Positions 1-6,269 of a DNA stretch of 10,508 nt are shown in pieces. A program made the translations under genes and the position numbers. The stretch comes from Bacteroidetes bacterium UBA955 (lineage in GTDB: Bacteria > Bacteroidota > Bacteroidia > NS11-12g > UBA955): NCBI GenBank assembly GCA_002293105.1, contig DBCP01000014.1, forward strand, positions 4,575 through 15,082. The letters are read 5' to 3'. The notes beneath the pieces were generated by a model. That model was not told where the DNA came from. It ran no database searches and worked only from the letters and a program-made list of their open reading frames with translations. Positions within the stretch are counted from its first letter, which is position 1, and every line of letters begins with the position of its first letter.

Positions 1-318
1 TTGCTTACCACCTACTGTGAATTCTTCAGCAGATTTGGCGGCTGATTTCTTGGCGATAGATGGCCTTACAATCGATTTAGCAATGGCAACTTGTGGTGCT
101 TTTTCGGGCTGCTGATCAATCTGAACCCACAACATTCCCAATCCACCTACCACAAACAAACCTGCTACAACCACCATCGAAGGGATCCACAAAATGGCGC
201 GACGTTTTTTGCGTTCGCGTTTTTTCATCACGGCTTCAAAGGAAACGCGCTCGTTAAAAGGCGATTCCAAATCATGCAGTTTATCACGCAACTCGCTGTT
301 CAATCGTTGATTGTCCAT
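1..318 (-). CDS. Putative anti-sigma / sigma-associated single-pass membrane protein (3' end outside window)
   Basis: The frame stays open from an ATG at 318 to the window edge, giving 106 residues without a stop, so the C-terminus is missing. Residues 1-40 are charged and cytoplasmic-looking (start MDNQRLNSELRDKLHDLESP), ending in a basic cluster (KKRERKKRR, about 32-40). One hydrophobic segment follows (about 41-65), then a Lys/Ala-rich stretch that would lie in the periplasm. The start is 1 nt after the stop of the ECF sigma gene (TAA-C-ATG), so the two are almost certainly co-transcribed and translationally coupled. A short cytoplasmic N-terminus, one membrane segment and a periplasmic tail directly behind an ECF sigma gene is the usual layout of a membrane anti-sigma factor. 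I see no zinc-binding HxxxCxxC motif or FecR signature in the visible part, so the role rests on context. It could also be another envelope protein of the same operon. Confidence 0.72.
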   Translation of the reverse strand, partial: MDNQRLNSELRDKLHDLESPFNERVSFEAVMKKRERKKRRAILWIPSMVVVAGLFVVGGLGMLWVQIDQQPEKAPQVAIAKSIVRPSIAKKSAAKSAEEFTVGGKQ

Positions 319-319
319 G

Positions 320-859
320 TTATGAGGCCAATGACCCTCCTTCGGATTTTTGAATTTGTTGTTGCAACACCTTGCGTGCTTTTGCAAATTGAGAGCGACT
401 GGTGCCTTCGTCTATTCCCAACATCTCGGCGATTTCTTTGTGCGAATACCCTTCAATCGCATACATATTGAATACAGTGCGATAGCCCACAGGTAAAGCT
501 TCAACCATCTTCATGATCTGGTTTACTTGCAAATCTTCAAAAGCATCATCGGCGTATCCAAGGCGATATTCGTCGTCTGTGATGGATGTCCAAATGTGTT
601 TACGCGCACGAATTTTATTGATACAAAGATTCACGGCCACCCTACGCATCCAAGTTTCCAAAGAACTTTGGAATCGGAATTTAGCAAGGTTATCGTATAT
701 CTTCACGTAGGCTTCCATGAGCGCGTCTTCAGCTTCTTCTTGACTGTTGCAGTATCGCAAGCAAAGCGACATGATCTTTTTTGAATATCGATTCCACAAC
801 TCGCGCTGGCAAATCCGATCCTCGCGAATACATCCTTCTACCAGTTCTTGTTCCGTCAT
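320..859 (-). CDS. ECF-type RNA polymerase sigma factor (sigma-70 family)
   Basis: 179 residues, a normal length for an ECF sigma factor, which directs RNA polymerase to a small set of promoters. Region 2 spans about residues 17-86: RELWNRYSKKIMSLCLRYC, then EEAEDALMEAYVKIYDNLAKF (core binding and -10 recognition) and the tryptophan-containing ETWMRRVAVNLCINKIR. An acidic linker (about 94-112) leads to region 4 at about 116-170, with ALPVGYRTVFNMYAIEGYSH and the helix-turn-helix KEIAEMLGIDEGTSRSQFAKARKVL. Both functional regions are complete and no extra C-terminal domain is present. The ATG at 859 is chosen because MTEQELVEGC starts just before region 2, as is usual. No Shine-Dalgarno is visible, which is common in Bacteroidota. 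The membrane protein 1 nt downstream is the likely regulator. The regulon cannot be read from the window. Confidence 0.95.
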   Translation of the reverse strand: MTEQELVEGCIREDRICQRELWNRYSKKIMSLCLRYCNSQEEAEDALMEAYVKIYDNLAKFRFQSSLETWMRRVAVNLCINKIRARKHIWTSITDDEYRLGYADDAFEDLQVNQIMKMVEALPVGYRTVFNMYAIEGYSHKEIAEMLGIDEGTSRSQFAKARKVLQQQIQKSEGGSLAS

Positions 860-903
860 TCGAATTCGTTAAACACATGTTACATTGCCTGCTGCCGTTG
901 TTA

Positions 904-935
904 GACAAACAATCTTGTCAATTCGTGGCTTGACA
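904..935. repeat. Nested short inverted repeats in the divergent gap
   Basis: Within the 185-bp gap between the divergent sigma gene and the NagZ fusion, GACAA (904-908) is complementary to TTGTC (915-919). The overlapping TGTCAA (916-921) is complementary to TTGACA (930-935). The middle arm can therefore pair with either side. This could be an operator or a small alternative hairpin upstream of the sigma gene, but the arms are only 5-6 bp and chance is a real possibility. The rest of the gap holds an 8-T run (942-949) and an 8-bp direct repeat, CACATGTT, at 874-881 and 986-993. I see no convincing TTTG/TAnnTTTG promoter for either gene. Confidence 0.25.
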
Positions 936-997
936 TCTGCATTTTTTTTATGGGGTGCAATATCGGGAAGTAATGAATCGTTTTCCACATGTTTTAG

Positions 998-1014
998 GGA
1001 GAAATTAATTCTCC
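998..1014. repeat. 6-bp inverted repeat upstream of the NagZ fusion gene
   Basis: GGAGAA (998-1003) and TTCTCC (1009-1014) are perfect complements around the 5-nt spacer ATTAA, 31 nt before the chosen ATG at 1045 and 4 nt before an alternative GTG at 1018. It may be a regulator site or a small 5'-UTR hairpin. The left arm also contains the only purine-rich SD-like string in the region (AGGGAGA, 996-1002). It lies about 15 nt from the GTG, too far for a good ribosome site. Function is not established. Confidence 0.3.
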
Positions 1015-1044
1015 GTAGTGGATTCAATTTCGTTGATTTGTAAA

Positions 1045-4000
1045 ATGGTAAGGAATTGGTTGATGGCATTGCTTTGTTTCGCTGGATTGAAACCAATTGA
1101 AATTCATGCTCAATCAAAAATAGATTTCCAAAACGGATTTTACCATAGTGCCGATGGACTTGCTTACGCTGAAAAACTTACGGCATCACTCACATTTAAG
1201 CAACAATTGGCTCAGACCCTCATGGTTCCGGCCTGGTCTAGAGAGGCGCTGATTGATGAGCCCCTTGATTCTGCCAAGTTTCAAAAATCACTGTTGTATC
1301 AAATTAGAGCGTTGGGCATTGGGGGCATTATTTTCTTCCAAGGCAATCCACTGAACGAATTATACCAAACAAATTATTATCAACAGGAATCTGCCATACC
1401 ATTGTTGATCGGCATCGATGGCGAATGGGGTCCTTCGATGCGATTAACGGGCATGGAGAAGTTCCCTTTTCAGCTAACACTTGGCGCCACGCGAAACCGT
1501 CAGCTAGCCTATCAAATGGGGCTTTCGATGGCAGCGCAATGCAAACGATTGGGCATTCACATTAATTTCACCCCTTCCGTGGATGTCAATACCGAACTGA
1601 ATAACCCAATTATCGGATTTCGAAGCTTTGGATCAAACGCAGAAGAAGTATCTAACATGGCCAGCGGACTAACTCAAGGCCTTCAAAGCGGGGGGGTGCT
1701 CGCATCCGCAAAACACTTTCCAGGACACGGCGACACCAAAACAGATTCTCATTTGGATTTACCCGTTGTATTGAAAAGTAAATCAGAGATTGAACAAGTT
1801 GATCTACCTCCTTTTACCAAGCAAATCAGTCAAGGCGTAGCGTCTGTGATGGTTGCCCACCTTAGGATTCCCAGCATAGACACATCAAAATTACCCTGCT
1901 CCATTTCACCGTATTTTGTCAAAAAATGGCTTCGACGAGAACTGGGTTTTCAAGGATTAATTATCACCGATGCACTCAATATGAAGGGCGTGGCGAAAAT
2001 GGGTAGTCCAGCCGATGTCGCTTTGTTGGCACTCAAAGCTGGTAACGACATCATTTTGTTCCCAGAAGATGTCAATGGATTTTTGGACTCAGCGGTTAAG
2101 GCGAAAGCCAAAGGTGAGATTGACAGTGCGGAGATTGCCTCGCGCGTAATCCGCTTACTTGCAACCAAATACGATTTAGGTCTTTTCGATAATCGTTTTG
2201 TAAACCCAAATAATCTTCTCAGTGATTTGGAGCAAATCAAATCAAAATTCAACAATTTATATGGCCAAGAAGTGGCCGATGAGTCAATGATTTATTGTCG
2301 GCATTCAAACATTGATTGCGATGTGAAACACAGCCCCTTCAAACCTACATTTTTGACATGTGGCTCACCAAAAGATACCCTGCAACTCATCGTAATTGGC
2401 GATAGCATTCCTTTCAGACTTCCGATTCAATTGCAGCAATTCCGAATTGGTAGCATTCAAACCACTTTGTTACCTTGGAACTCAGACAGCACGCGCATCG
2501 ATACAACATTGGCAAAACTGGCGAATACCACCCAACTGTTTGTTGGATTGGACTGGCCCACATGGAAATTGAAATCGCGCGCGATTCCTGCACCTTGGAT
2601 TCACATCTTGGCGAAAAAACAAAGCGATTTCTATATTCATTTTGGACATCAATATGCCTTACAACCCTTATTAAACCTGCACAACAACTGCAATATCGTT
2701 ATTGCGCATGAATACAATCAGTACACCGTAAACAGTGCTTTACGGATGGTTTTTGGGAAGTCGCATCATTATGGTACAAACAACATTGGGCTGGCTCATT
2801 TACAGGAAAACTGGAGCGGCGGTCAAAACTCAACTGTAGACGATATCGACTATGCGCATGGCAATATTCATGGTTACGATCCGGATTTACATGCCGTTTT
2901 GGATTCGATGATGCGAGAAGGCTTGGCGAAGGATCTGTTTCCATCGGCTCAATTGGTTGTTCTAAAGGACGGCCAGATTGCGGCGAATATTAATGTCGGC
3001 TCTGTGAAGGATTTGAACGGGAACGACATCCCAACGACCCAGGATCACGTGTATGATGTAGCTTCAATCACAAAAATTGCGGCAACCACGTTGGCTTTCA
3101 TGAAGCAATATGAGACCACCAAGGGATTTAACCTTGATGCACCCATTGGCAAAACTTGGCCCGAACTGGCGTCACAAAACAAATCACTATCGGCCATTAC
3201 TTTCCGTGAATTACTGACCCATCAAAGTGGCTTACCCCCTTTCCTGCCGATGCAACAAAGAGCCATCAAAATGGGTGCAAAATCCGTTGGATGTCAACTG
3301 CATGAGGCAAAAACAACCACACCCTCGCTTGTAGCTGGAGAAAACGACAATCCCAATACCCAATTCGAAATTTCTATGGGACAGTGTTTGGAAAAGCGAT
3401 GGTCGGATTCGGCCTGGAATTGGATATTATCTACCCAACCATCGAACGACAAATCCTATGTTTACAGCGATATAAATATGATTTTGTTGGCCAAATGGAT
3501 TGAGCAAAGAAATCCTTCGCTTTGGCAGGGGATCGTTAATGGCGATTTTTATCAATCCATTGGGATGACAAACACCCGTTTCAAACCCTTGGAGAATGGT
3601 ATTTCAGCCAATAGAATTGCACCTACATTGATAGATTCTTTGTGGCCTCGAGGCGAGGTGCGCGGCATCGTGCATGATCCAAGTGCGATGATGTTGGGTG
3701 GGGTTGCGGGCAATGCCGGTCTTTTCTCAACAGCCATGGACTTGGCCAAACTCATGTATATGTTTCAGGAACGAGGTCATTCCAATAAAATGGGAAGTTT
3801 CGTATTGAAGCCGACCACGGTTGATTTGTTCTCCAAAATTCACATGGGGCCAACAAAAAAAGGATACCGCGGTTTGGGATTCGACAAACCCAACGGAAAA
3901 GAAGGTAACAAGGCCAATGTATTTGAAGATGCACCGGTTACTTTGTTTGGACATAGTGGCTACACAGGCACTTGGGCTTGGTGCGATCCAGCCAACGGAA

Positions 4001-4122
4001 TCACCTTCGTCTTTTTATCAAACAGAACCTATCCCAGCGAATGGAACAAGAAAATATCGCAACAGGGATTCAGGGGACAGCTGTTACAAGCTGTTTACGA
4101 GCGTTTGGAGTTGGTGAAATAA
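1045..4122 (+). CDS. Exported NagZ-type GH3 beta-N-acetylglucosaminidase fused to a beta-lactamase-fold serine hydrolase
   Basis: A 1025-aa two-enzyme protein. Residues 1-23 (MVRNWLMALLCFAGLKPIEI... ending HAQ) form a signal peptide, so it acts in the periplasm or outside. This is why the ATG at 1045 is preferred over the in-frame GTG at 1018. The GH3 domain (about 40-370) has the NagZ signature KHFPGHGDT at 223-231 with the general acid/base pair D234/H236 (TDSH), and the nucleophile D309 in ITDALNMKG. A GH3 C-terminal-like region follows (about 395-590). The second enzyme (about 625-1020) is a PF00144 serine hydrolase: S674-x-x-K677 (SITK), Y807-S-D in place of YxN, and H970-S-G-Y-T-G-T in place of KTG. 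NagZ cleaves GlcNAc from muropeptides. The hydrolase substrate is unproven: amidase like Bacillus AmiE/YbbE, DD-peptidase or esterase are possible. Such fusions are known in Bacteroidota. The 3' end overlaps the convergent mpl. Confidence 0.93.
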   Translation: MVRNWLMALLCFAGLKPIEIHAQSKIDFQNGFYHSADGLAYAEKLTASLTFKQQLAQTLMVPAWSREALIDEPLDSAKFQKSLLYQIRALGIGGIIFFQGNPLNELYQTNYYQQESAIPLLIGIDGEWGPSMRLTGMEKFPFQLTLGATRNRQLAYQMGLSMAAQCKRLGIHINFTPSVDVNTELNNPIIGFRSFGSNAEEVSNMASGLTQGLQSGGVLASAKHFPGHGDTKTDSHLDLPVVLKSKSEIEQVDLPPFTKQISQGVASVMVAHLRIPSIDTSKLPCSISPYFVKKWLRRELGFQGLIITDALNMKGVAKMGSPADVALLALKAGNDIILFPEDVNGFLDSAVKAKAKGEIDSAEIASRVIRLLATKYDLGLFDNRFVNPNNLLSDLEQIKSKFNNLYGQEVADESMIYCRHSNIDCDVKHSPFKPTFLTCGSPKDTLQLIVIGDSIPFRLPIQLQQFRIGSIQTTLLPWNSDSTRIDTTLAKLANTTQLFVGLDWPTWKLKSRAIPAPWIHILAKKQSDFYIHFGHQYALQPLLNLHNNCNIVIAHEYNQYTVNSALRMVFGKSHHYGTNNIGLAHLQENWSGGQNSTVDDIDYAHGNIHGYDPDLHAVLDSMMREGLAKDLFPSAQLVVLKDGQIAANINVGSVKDLNGNDIPTTQDHVYDVASITKIAATTLAFMKQYETTKGFNLDAPIGKTWPELASQNKSLSAITFRELLTHQSGLPPFLPMQQRAIKMGAKSVGCQLHEAKTTTPSLVAGENDNPNTQFEISMGQCLEKRWSDSAWNWILSTQPSNDKSYVYSDINMILLAKWIEQRNPSLWQGIVNGDFYQSIGMTNTRFKPLENGISANRIAPTLIDSLWPRGEVRGIVHDPSAMMLGGVAGNAGLFSTAMDLAKLMYMFQERGHSNKMGSFVLKPTTVDLFSKIHMGPTKKGYRGLGFDKPNGKEGNKANVFEDAPVTLFGHSGYTGTWAWCDPANGITFVFLSNRTYPSEWNKKISQQGFRGQLLQAVYERLELVK

Positions 4123-5444
4123 TCAACCGAGAGTCCGCACAAATTCCCACTACTCATAAGCAGCACAACCATTGGCTGATGGGTTTCCATGGCATCGCTG
4201 AGCCAATTTTGTAGCGAGGGTAAATCACTCATTGCTTGTCCTTTTCCAAAACGCTGTTCGATGGTTTCTTTCGATGGTACTTCCATGCGTTTGAGTTCGA
4301 ATACATGGGGGTCGTACAAGACGCATACAGCATCAGCAGGATTGAGTGTGCCTTGGTATCGTTGCATGAAATCGGGGTTAAGGCTGCTGTAGGTATGCAC
4401 TTCAAATACTGCGATGAATTTGTGATTGGGGAATTGCTCGCGCACAGCAAACACTGAGGCTTCCACTTTGGACGGTGCGTGGGCGAAATCCCGAATCACA
4501 GTCAAATTTTCCGTTTCCAGGATGGGCTCCAGGCGTTTGGCCGTGCCAGGAAAGGTTTCCAAGGCAGACCAGGCTTCTTCTTCGGTGATCCCGATGGTTG
4601 AGGCCATTTCCACTACACCAGCTGCATTCTGCAGATTGTGTCGGCCATAAAAGGGCAATGTGTACACGCGGTTACTCACCGTTACTTGGGTACCGCCTTT
4701 CACATTTTCGTATTCTGGTGCATCGTAACTTTTTTGTTGAGGAAATCCACTTTTTTCTGCGATGTTTTTCAGGGCTTCATCCCCATTGAAATAGAACAGA
4801 TGTCCGCCCGGCTCCAACGTATCAATCAGCAACGAGAACTGACTATGATAAATTTCTTCGGTAGGAAAAACGTTTACGTGGTCCCAAGCGATGCCTGTAA
4901 TCATGGCCGCATGGGCTTTGTAATGAACAAATTTTGGACGGTGGTCGAGGGGCGATGTGAGGTATTCATCCCCTTCAATCACGATGAGGGGGGCATCAGA
5001 CAATCGCACCATTCGCTCAAAACCGGGCAGCTGTGAACCCACCAGGTAATCGAAATCACGGTACGATTTCAGGATGTGCATCAACATGCCGGTACAAGTG
5101 GTTTTTCCGTGGCTGCCGGCCATTACCAAACGGGTTTTGTTTCGGCTATGGTGGTAAATAAACTCGGGAAAGCTATAAGTAGGAATGCCCAATTCAAGGG
5201 CGCGTTGTAATTCGGGATTGTCTTGCTTGGCATGCATCCCTACAATTACCCCGTCTAAGGATTCTGTGATTTTTTCTGAGAACCACCCGTGGGCGGATGG
5301 CAAAATACCCGCGTTGGCCAGTCTCGATTTTGCGGGCTCAAAAATTTCATCGTCGCTCCCGGTGATGACATGCTGGTTGTGTTGAAGTTCGAGGGCCAAG
5401 TTGTGCATGACGGCCCCACCGATCGCAATAAAATGATAATTCAT
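4095..5444 (-). CDS. mpl: UDP-N-acetylmuramate:L-alanyl-gamma-D-glutamyl-meso-diaminopimelate ligase (Mpl)
   Basis: 449 residues, normal for Mpl, a cytoplasmic Mur-ligase that attaches recycled cell-wall peptide to UDP-MurNAc with ATP. The N-terminal UDP-binding part begins MNYHFIAIGGAVMHNLAL (1-18), with the Mpl-like GSDDEIFEP shortly after. The ATP P-loop is GSHGKTT (110-116). Further markers are EGDEYLTSPLDHRPKF (157-172), AWDHVNVFP (186-194), the central-domain end GRHNLQNAAG (267-276), and C-terminal domain DFAHAPSK (319-326), which replaces the DHxxNP of MurC-F. MurC is the main alternative, but GGAVMHNLA and the EGDEY block fit Mpl better. ATG 5444 is chosen over TTG 5468 because the UDP-binding fold starts right after it and the TTG lies upstream of the predicted promoter -7 element. 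It is divergent from etfB and overlaps the 3' end of the NagZ fusion by 28 bp. Confidence 0.93.
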   Translation of the reverse strand: MNYHFIAIGGAVMHNLALELQHNQHVITGSDDEIFEPAKSRLANAGILPSAHGWFSEKITESLDGVIVGMHAKQDNPELQRALELGIPTYSFPEFIYHHSRNKTRLVMAGSHGKTTCTGMLMHILKSYRDFDYLVGSQLPGFERMVRLSDAPLIVIEGDEYLTSPLDHRPKFVHYKAHAAMITGIAWDHVNVFPTEEIYHSQFSLLIDTLEPGGHLFYFNGDEALKNIAEKSGFPQQKSYDAPEYENVKGGTQVTVSNRVYTLPFYGRHNLQNAAGVVEMASTIGITEEEAWSALETFPGTAKRLEPILETENLTVIRDFAHAPSKVEASVFAVREQFPNHKFIAVFEVHTYSSLNPDFMQRYQGTLNPADAVCVLYDPHVFELKRMEVPSKETIEQRFGKGQAMSDLPSLQNWLSDAMETHQPMVVLLMSSGNLCGLSVDYFTNSKRS

Positions 5445-5456
5445 GTGTTTGAAGAA

Positions 5457-5488
5457 CGAAACTACCAACTTGGCGATTGGGAATCAAA
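5457..5488 (-). promoter_or_regulatory. Probable Bacteroidota-type promoter for mpl
   Basis: On the minus strand TTTG (5488-5485) is followed after 20 nt by TAGTTTCG (5464-5457), one mismatch from the Bacteroidota -7 consensus TAnnTTTG. Spacing to the -33 element is as expected for that sigma factor. The start of transcription would fall only a few bases before the mpl ATG at 5444, giving a very short leader. Judged by eye only. Confidence 0.45.
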
Positions 5489-5508
5489 CAAAGCCGGGGA
5501 AAATTTGC

Positions 5509-5516
5509 TATTTTTG
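5509..5516 (+). promoter_or_regulatory. Probable -7 element for the etfB operon
   Basis: TATTTTTG matches the Bacteroidota -7 consensus TAnnTTTG exactly and lies 20 nt before the etfB ATG, which predicts a leader of about 15 nt. No clear TTTG is seen at the -33 distance, so the assignment rests on the -7 box and its position in the divergent gap. The element lies within the reading frame that would open at an in-frame TTG at 5477, which argues against that earlier start. Confidence 0.42.
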
Positions 5517-5536
5517 TAAAATATTATAAGACCGGA

Positions 5537-6268
5537 ATGAAAATCCTTGCTTGCATCAGTGTGGTTCCGGATACCACTACAAAAATCACATTTACCGAAA
5601 ACAACACCCAGTTCAATACTGCGGGTGTTCAGTACATCTTGAATCCATACGACGAATTGGCGGTGACTCGCGGTTTGGAGATTGCGGAGGCCAATGGCGG
5701 CACTTTGACCATTGTACACGTGGGCAAGGCCGATGCCGAACCTGTCATTCGCAAAGCGTTGAGCATGGGAGCAAACGAGGCGATTCGCATTGATGCGGAA
5801 GCCATGGATGCACAACATGTTGCCGAGGAGATTTCAAAGATTGCCGAAGGGTATGATTTGATTTTGACGGGTCGCGAAAGTATCGACTACAATGGCGGTG
5901 CTGTTTGTGGATTGTTGGGAGCCATTTTGGGATTGCCATCGGTGAATGTTGTAACACGCATTGATTACGCCGGTGGAAAGTTCACTTTTGATCGCGACAT
6001 TGATGGTGGTCGTGAAACGGTGACTGTTGCAGGGCCTTGTGTTGCGAGTGCGCAAAAAGAATTGTGTGAGCCTAGAATCCCCAACATGCGTGGAATTATG
6101 GCTGCCCGTACCAAACCATTGCAGGTGTTGCCATCGCAAACTGCCGGTGGATACAGTCATTACGACACCTTTGAACTACCAGCTGCAAAGTCTGGTGTAA
6201 AATTGATTGATCCCAGCGAGGCTGGAAAGCTCATCGATATTTTAAGAAACGAAGCCAAAGTCATTTAA
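5537..6268 (+). CDS. etfB: Electron transfer flavoprotein subunit beta
   Basis: 243 residues, close to the usual 245-265. With EtfA it forms the soluble heterodimeric flavoprotein that takes electrons from acyl-CoA and other dehydrogenases and passes them to the quinone pool. Visible family marks are the N-terminal strand MKILACISVVPDT (1-13), NPYDELAVTRGLEIAE (37-52), the nucleotide-loop region LTGRESIDYNGG (110-121), VTVAGPCVASAQKELCEPRI (162-181), and the ETF-beta C-terminal signature PNMRGIMAARTKPLQV (182-197). The loop at 113-121 lacks the DxDxxQTGQ wording of AMP-binding mitochondrial EtfB. ATG 5537 is chosen because MKILACISV is the standard EtfB start; the extension back to TTG 5477 shows no family resemblance. 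It is the first gene of a probable operon, with etfA starting 1 nt after its stop. Confidence 0.96.
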   Translation: MKILACISVVPDTTTKITFTENNTQFNTAGVQYILNPYDELAVTRGLEIAEANGGTLTIVHVGKADAEPVIRKALSMGANEAIRIDAEAMDAQHVAEEISKIAEGYDLILTGRESIDYNGGAVCGLLGAILGLPSVNVVTRIDYAGGKFTFDRDIDGGRETVTVAGPCVASAQKELCEPRIPNMRGIMAARTKPLQVLPSQTAGGYSHYDTFELPAAKSGVKLIDPSEAGKLIDILRNEAKVI

Positions 6269-6269
6269 T

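Noticed and set aside
91..471. 126-aa plus-strand frame opposite the sigma factor and membrane protein
   Set aside because: It is antisense to the well-supported sigma region 4 and its coupled partner, and has no family resemblance.
930..958. TTGACA at 930-935 as a classical -35 box for the NagZ fusion
   Set aside because: No acceptable -10 hexamer lies 16-18 nt downstream, and Bacteroidota promoters normally follow a different consensus.
1033..1040. TTGATTTG as a -7 promoter element for the NagZ fusion
   Set aside because: It is one mismatch from TAnnTTTG but lies only 4 nt before the ATG and has no TTTG at the -33 distance.
869..1117. 82-aa minus-strand frame upstream of the sigma gene
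   Set aside because: It runs through the divergent gap and into the signal-peptide region of the NagZ fusion, has no recognisable domain, and its C-terminal part is encoded by repeat-containing non-coding sequence.
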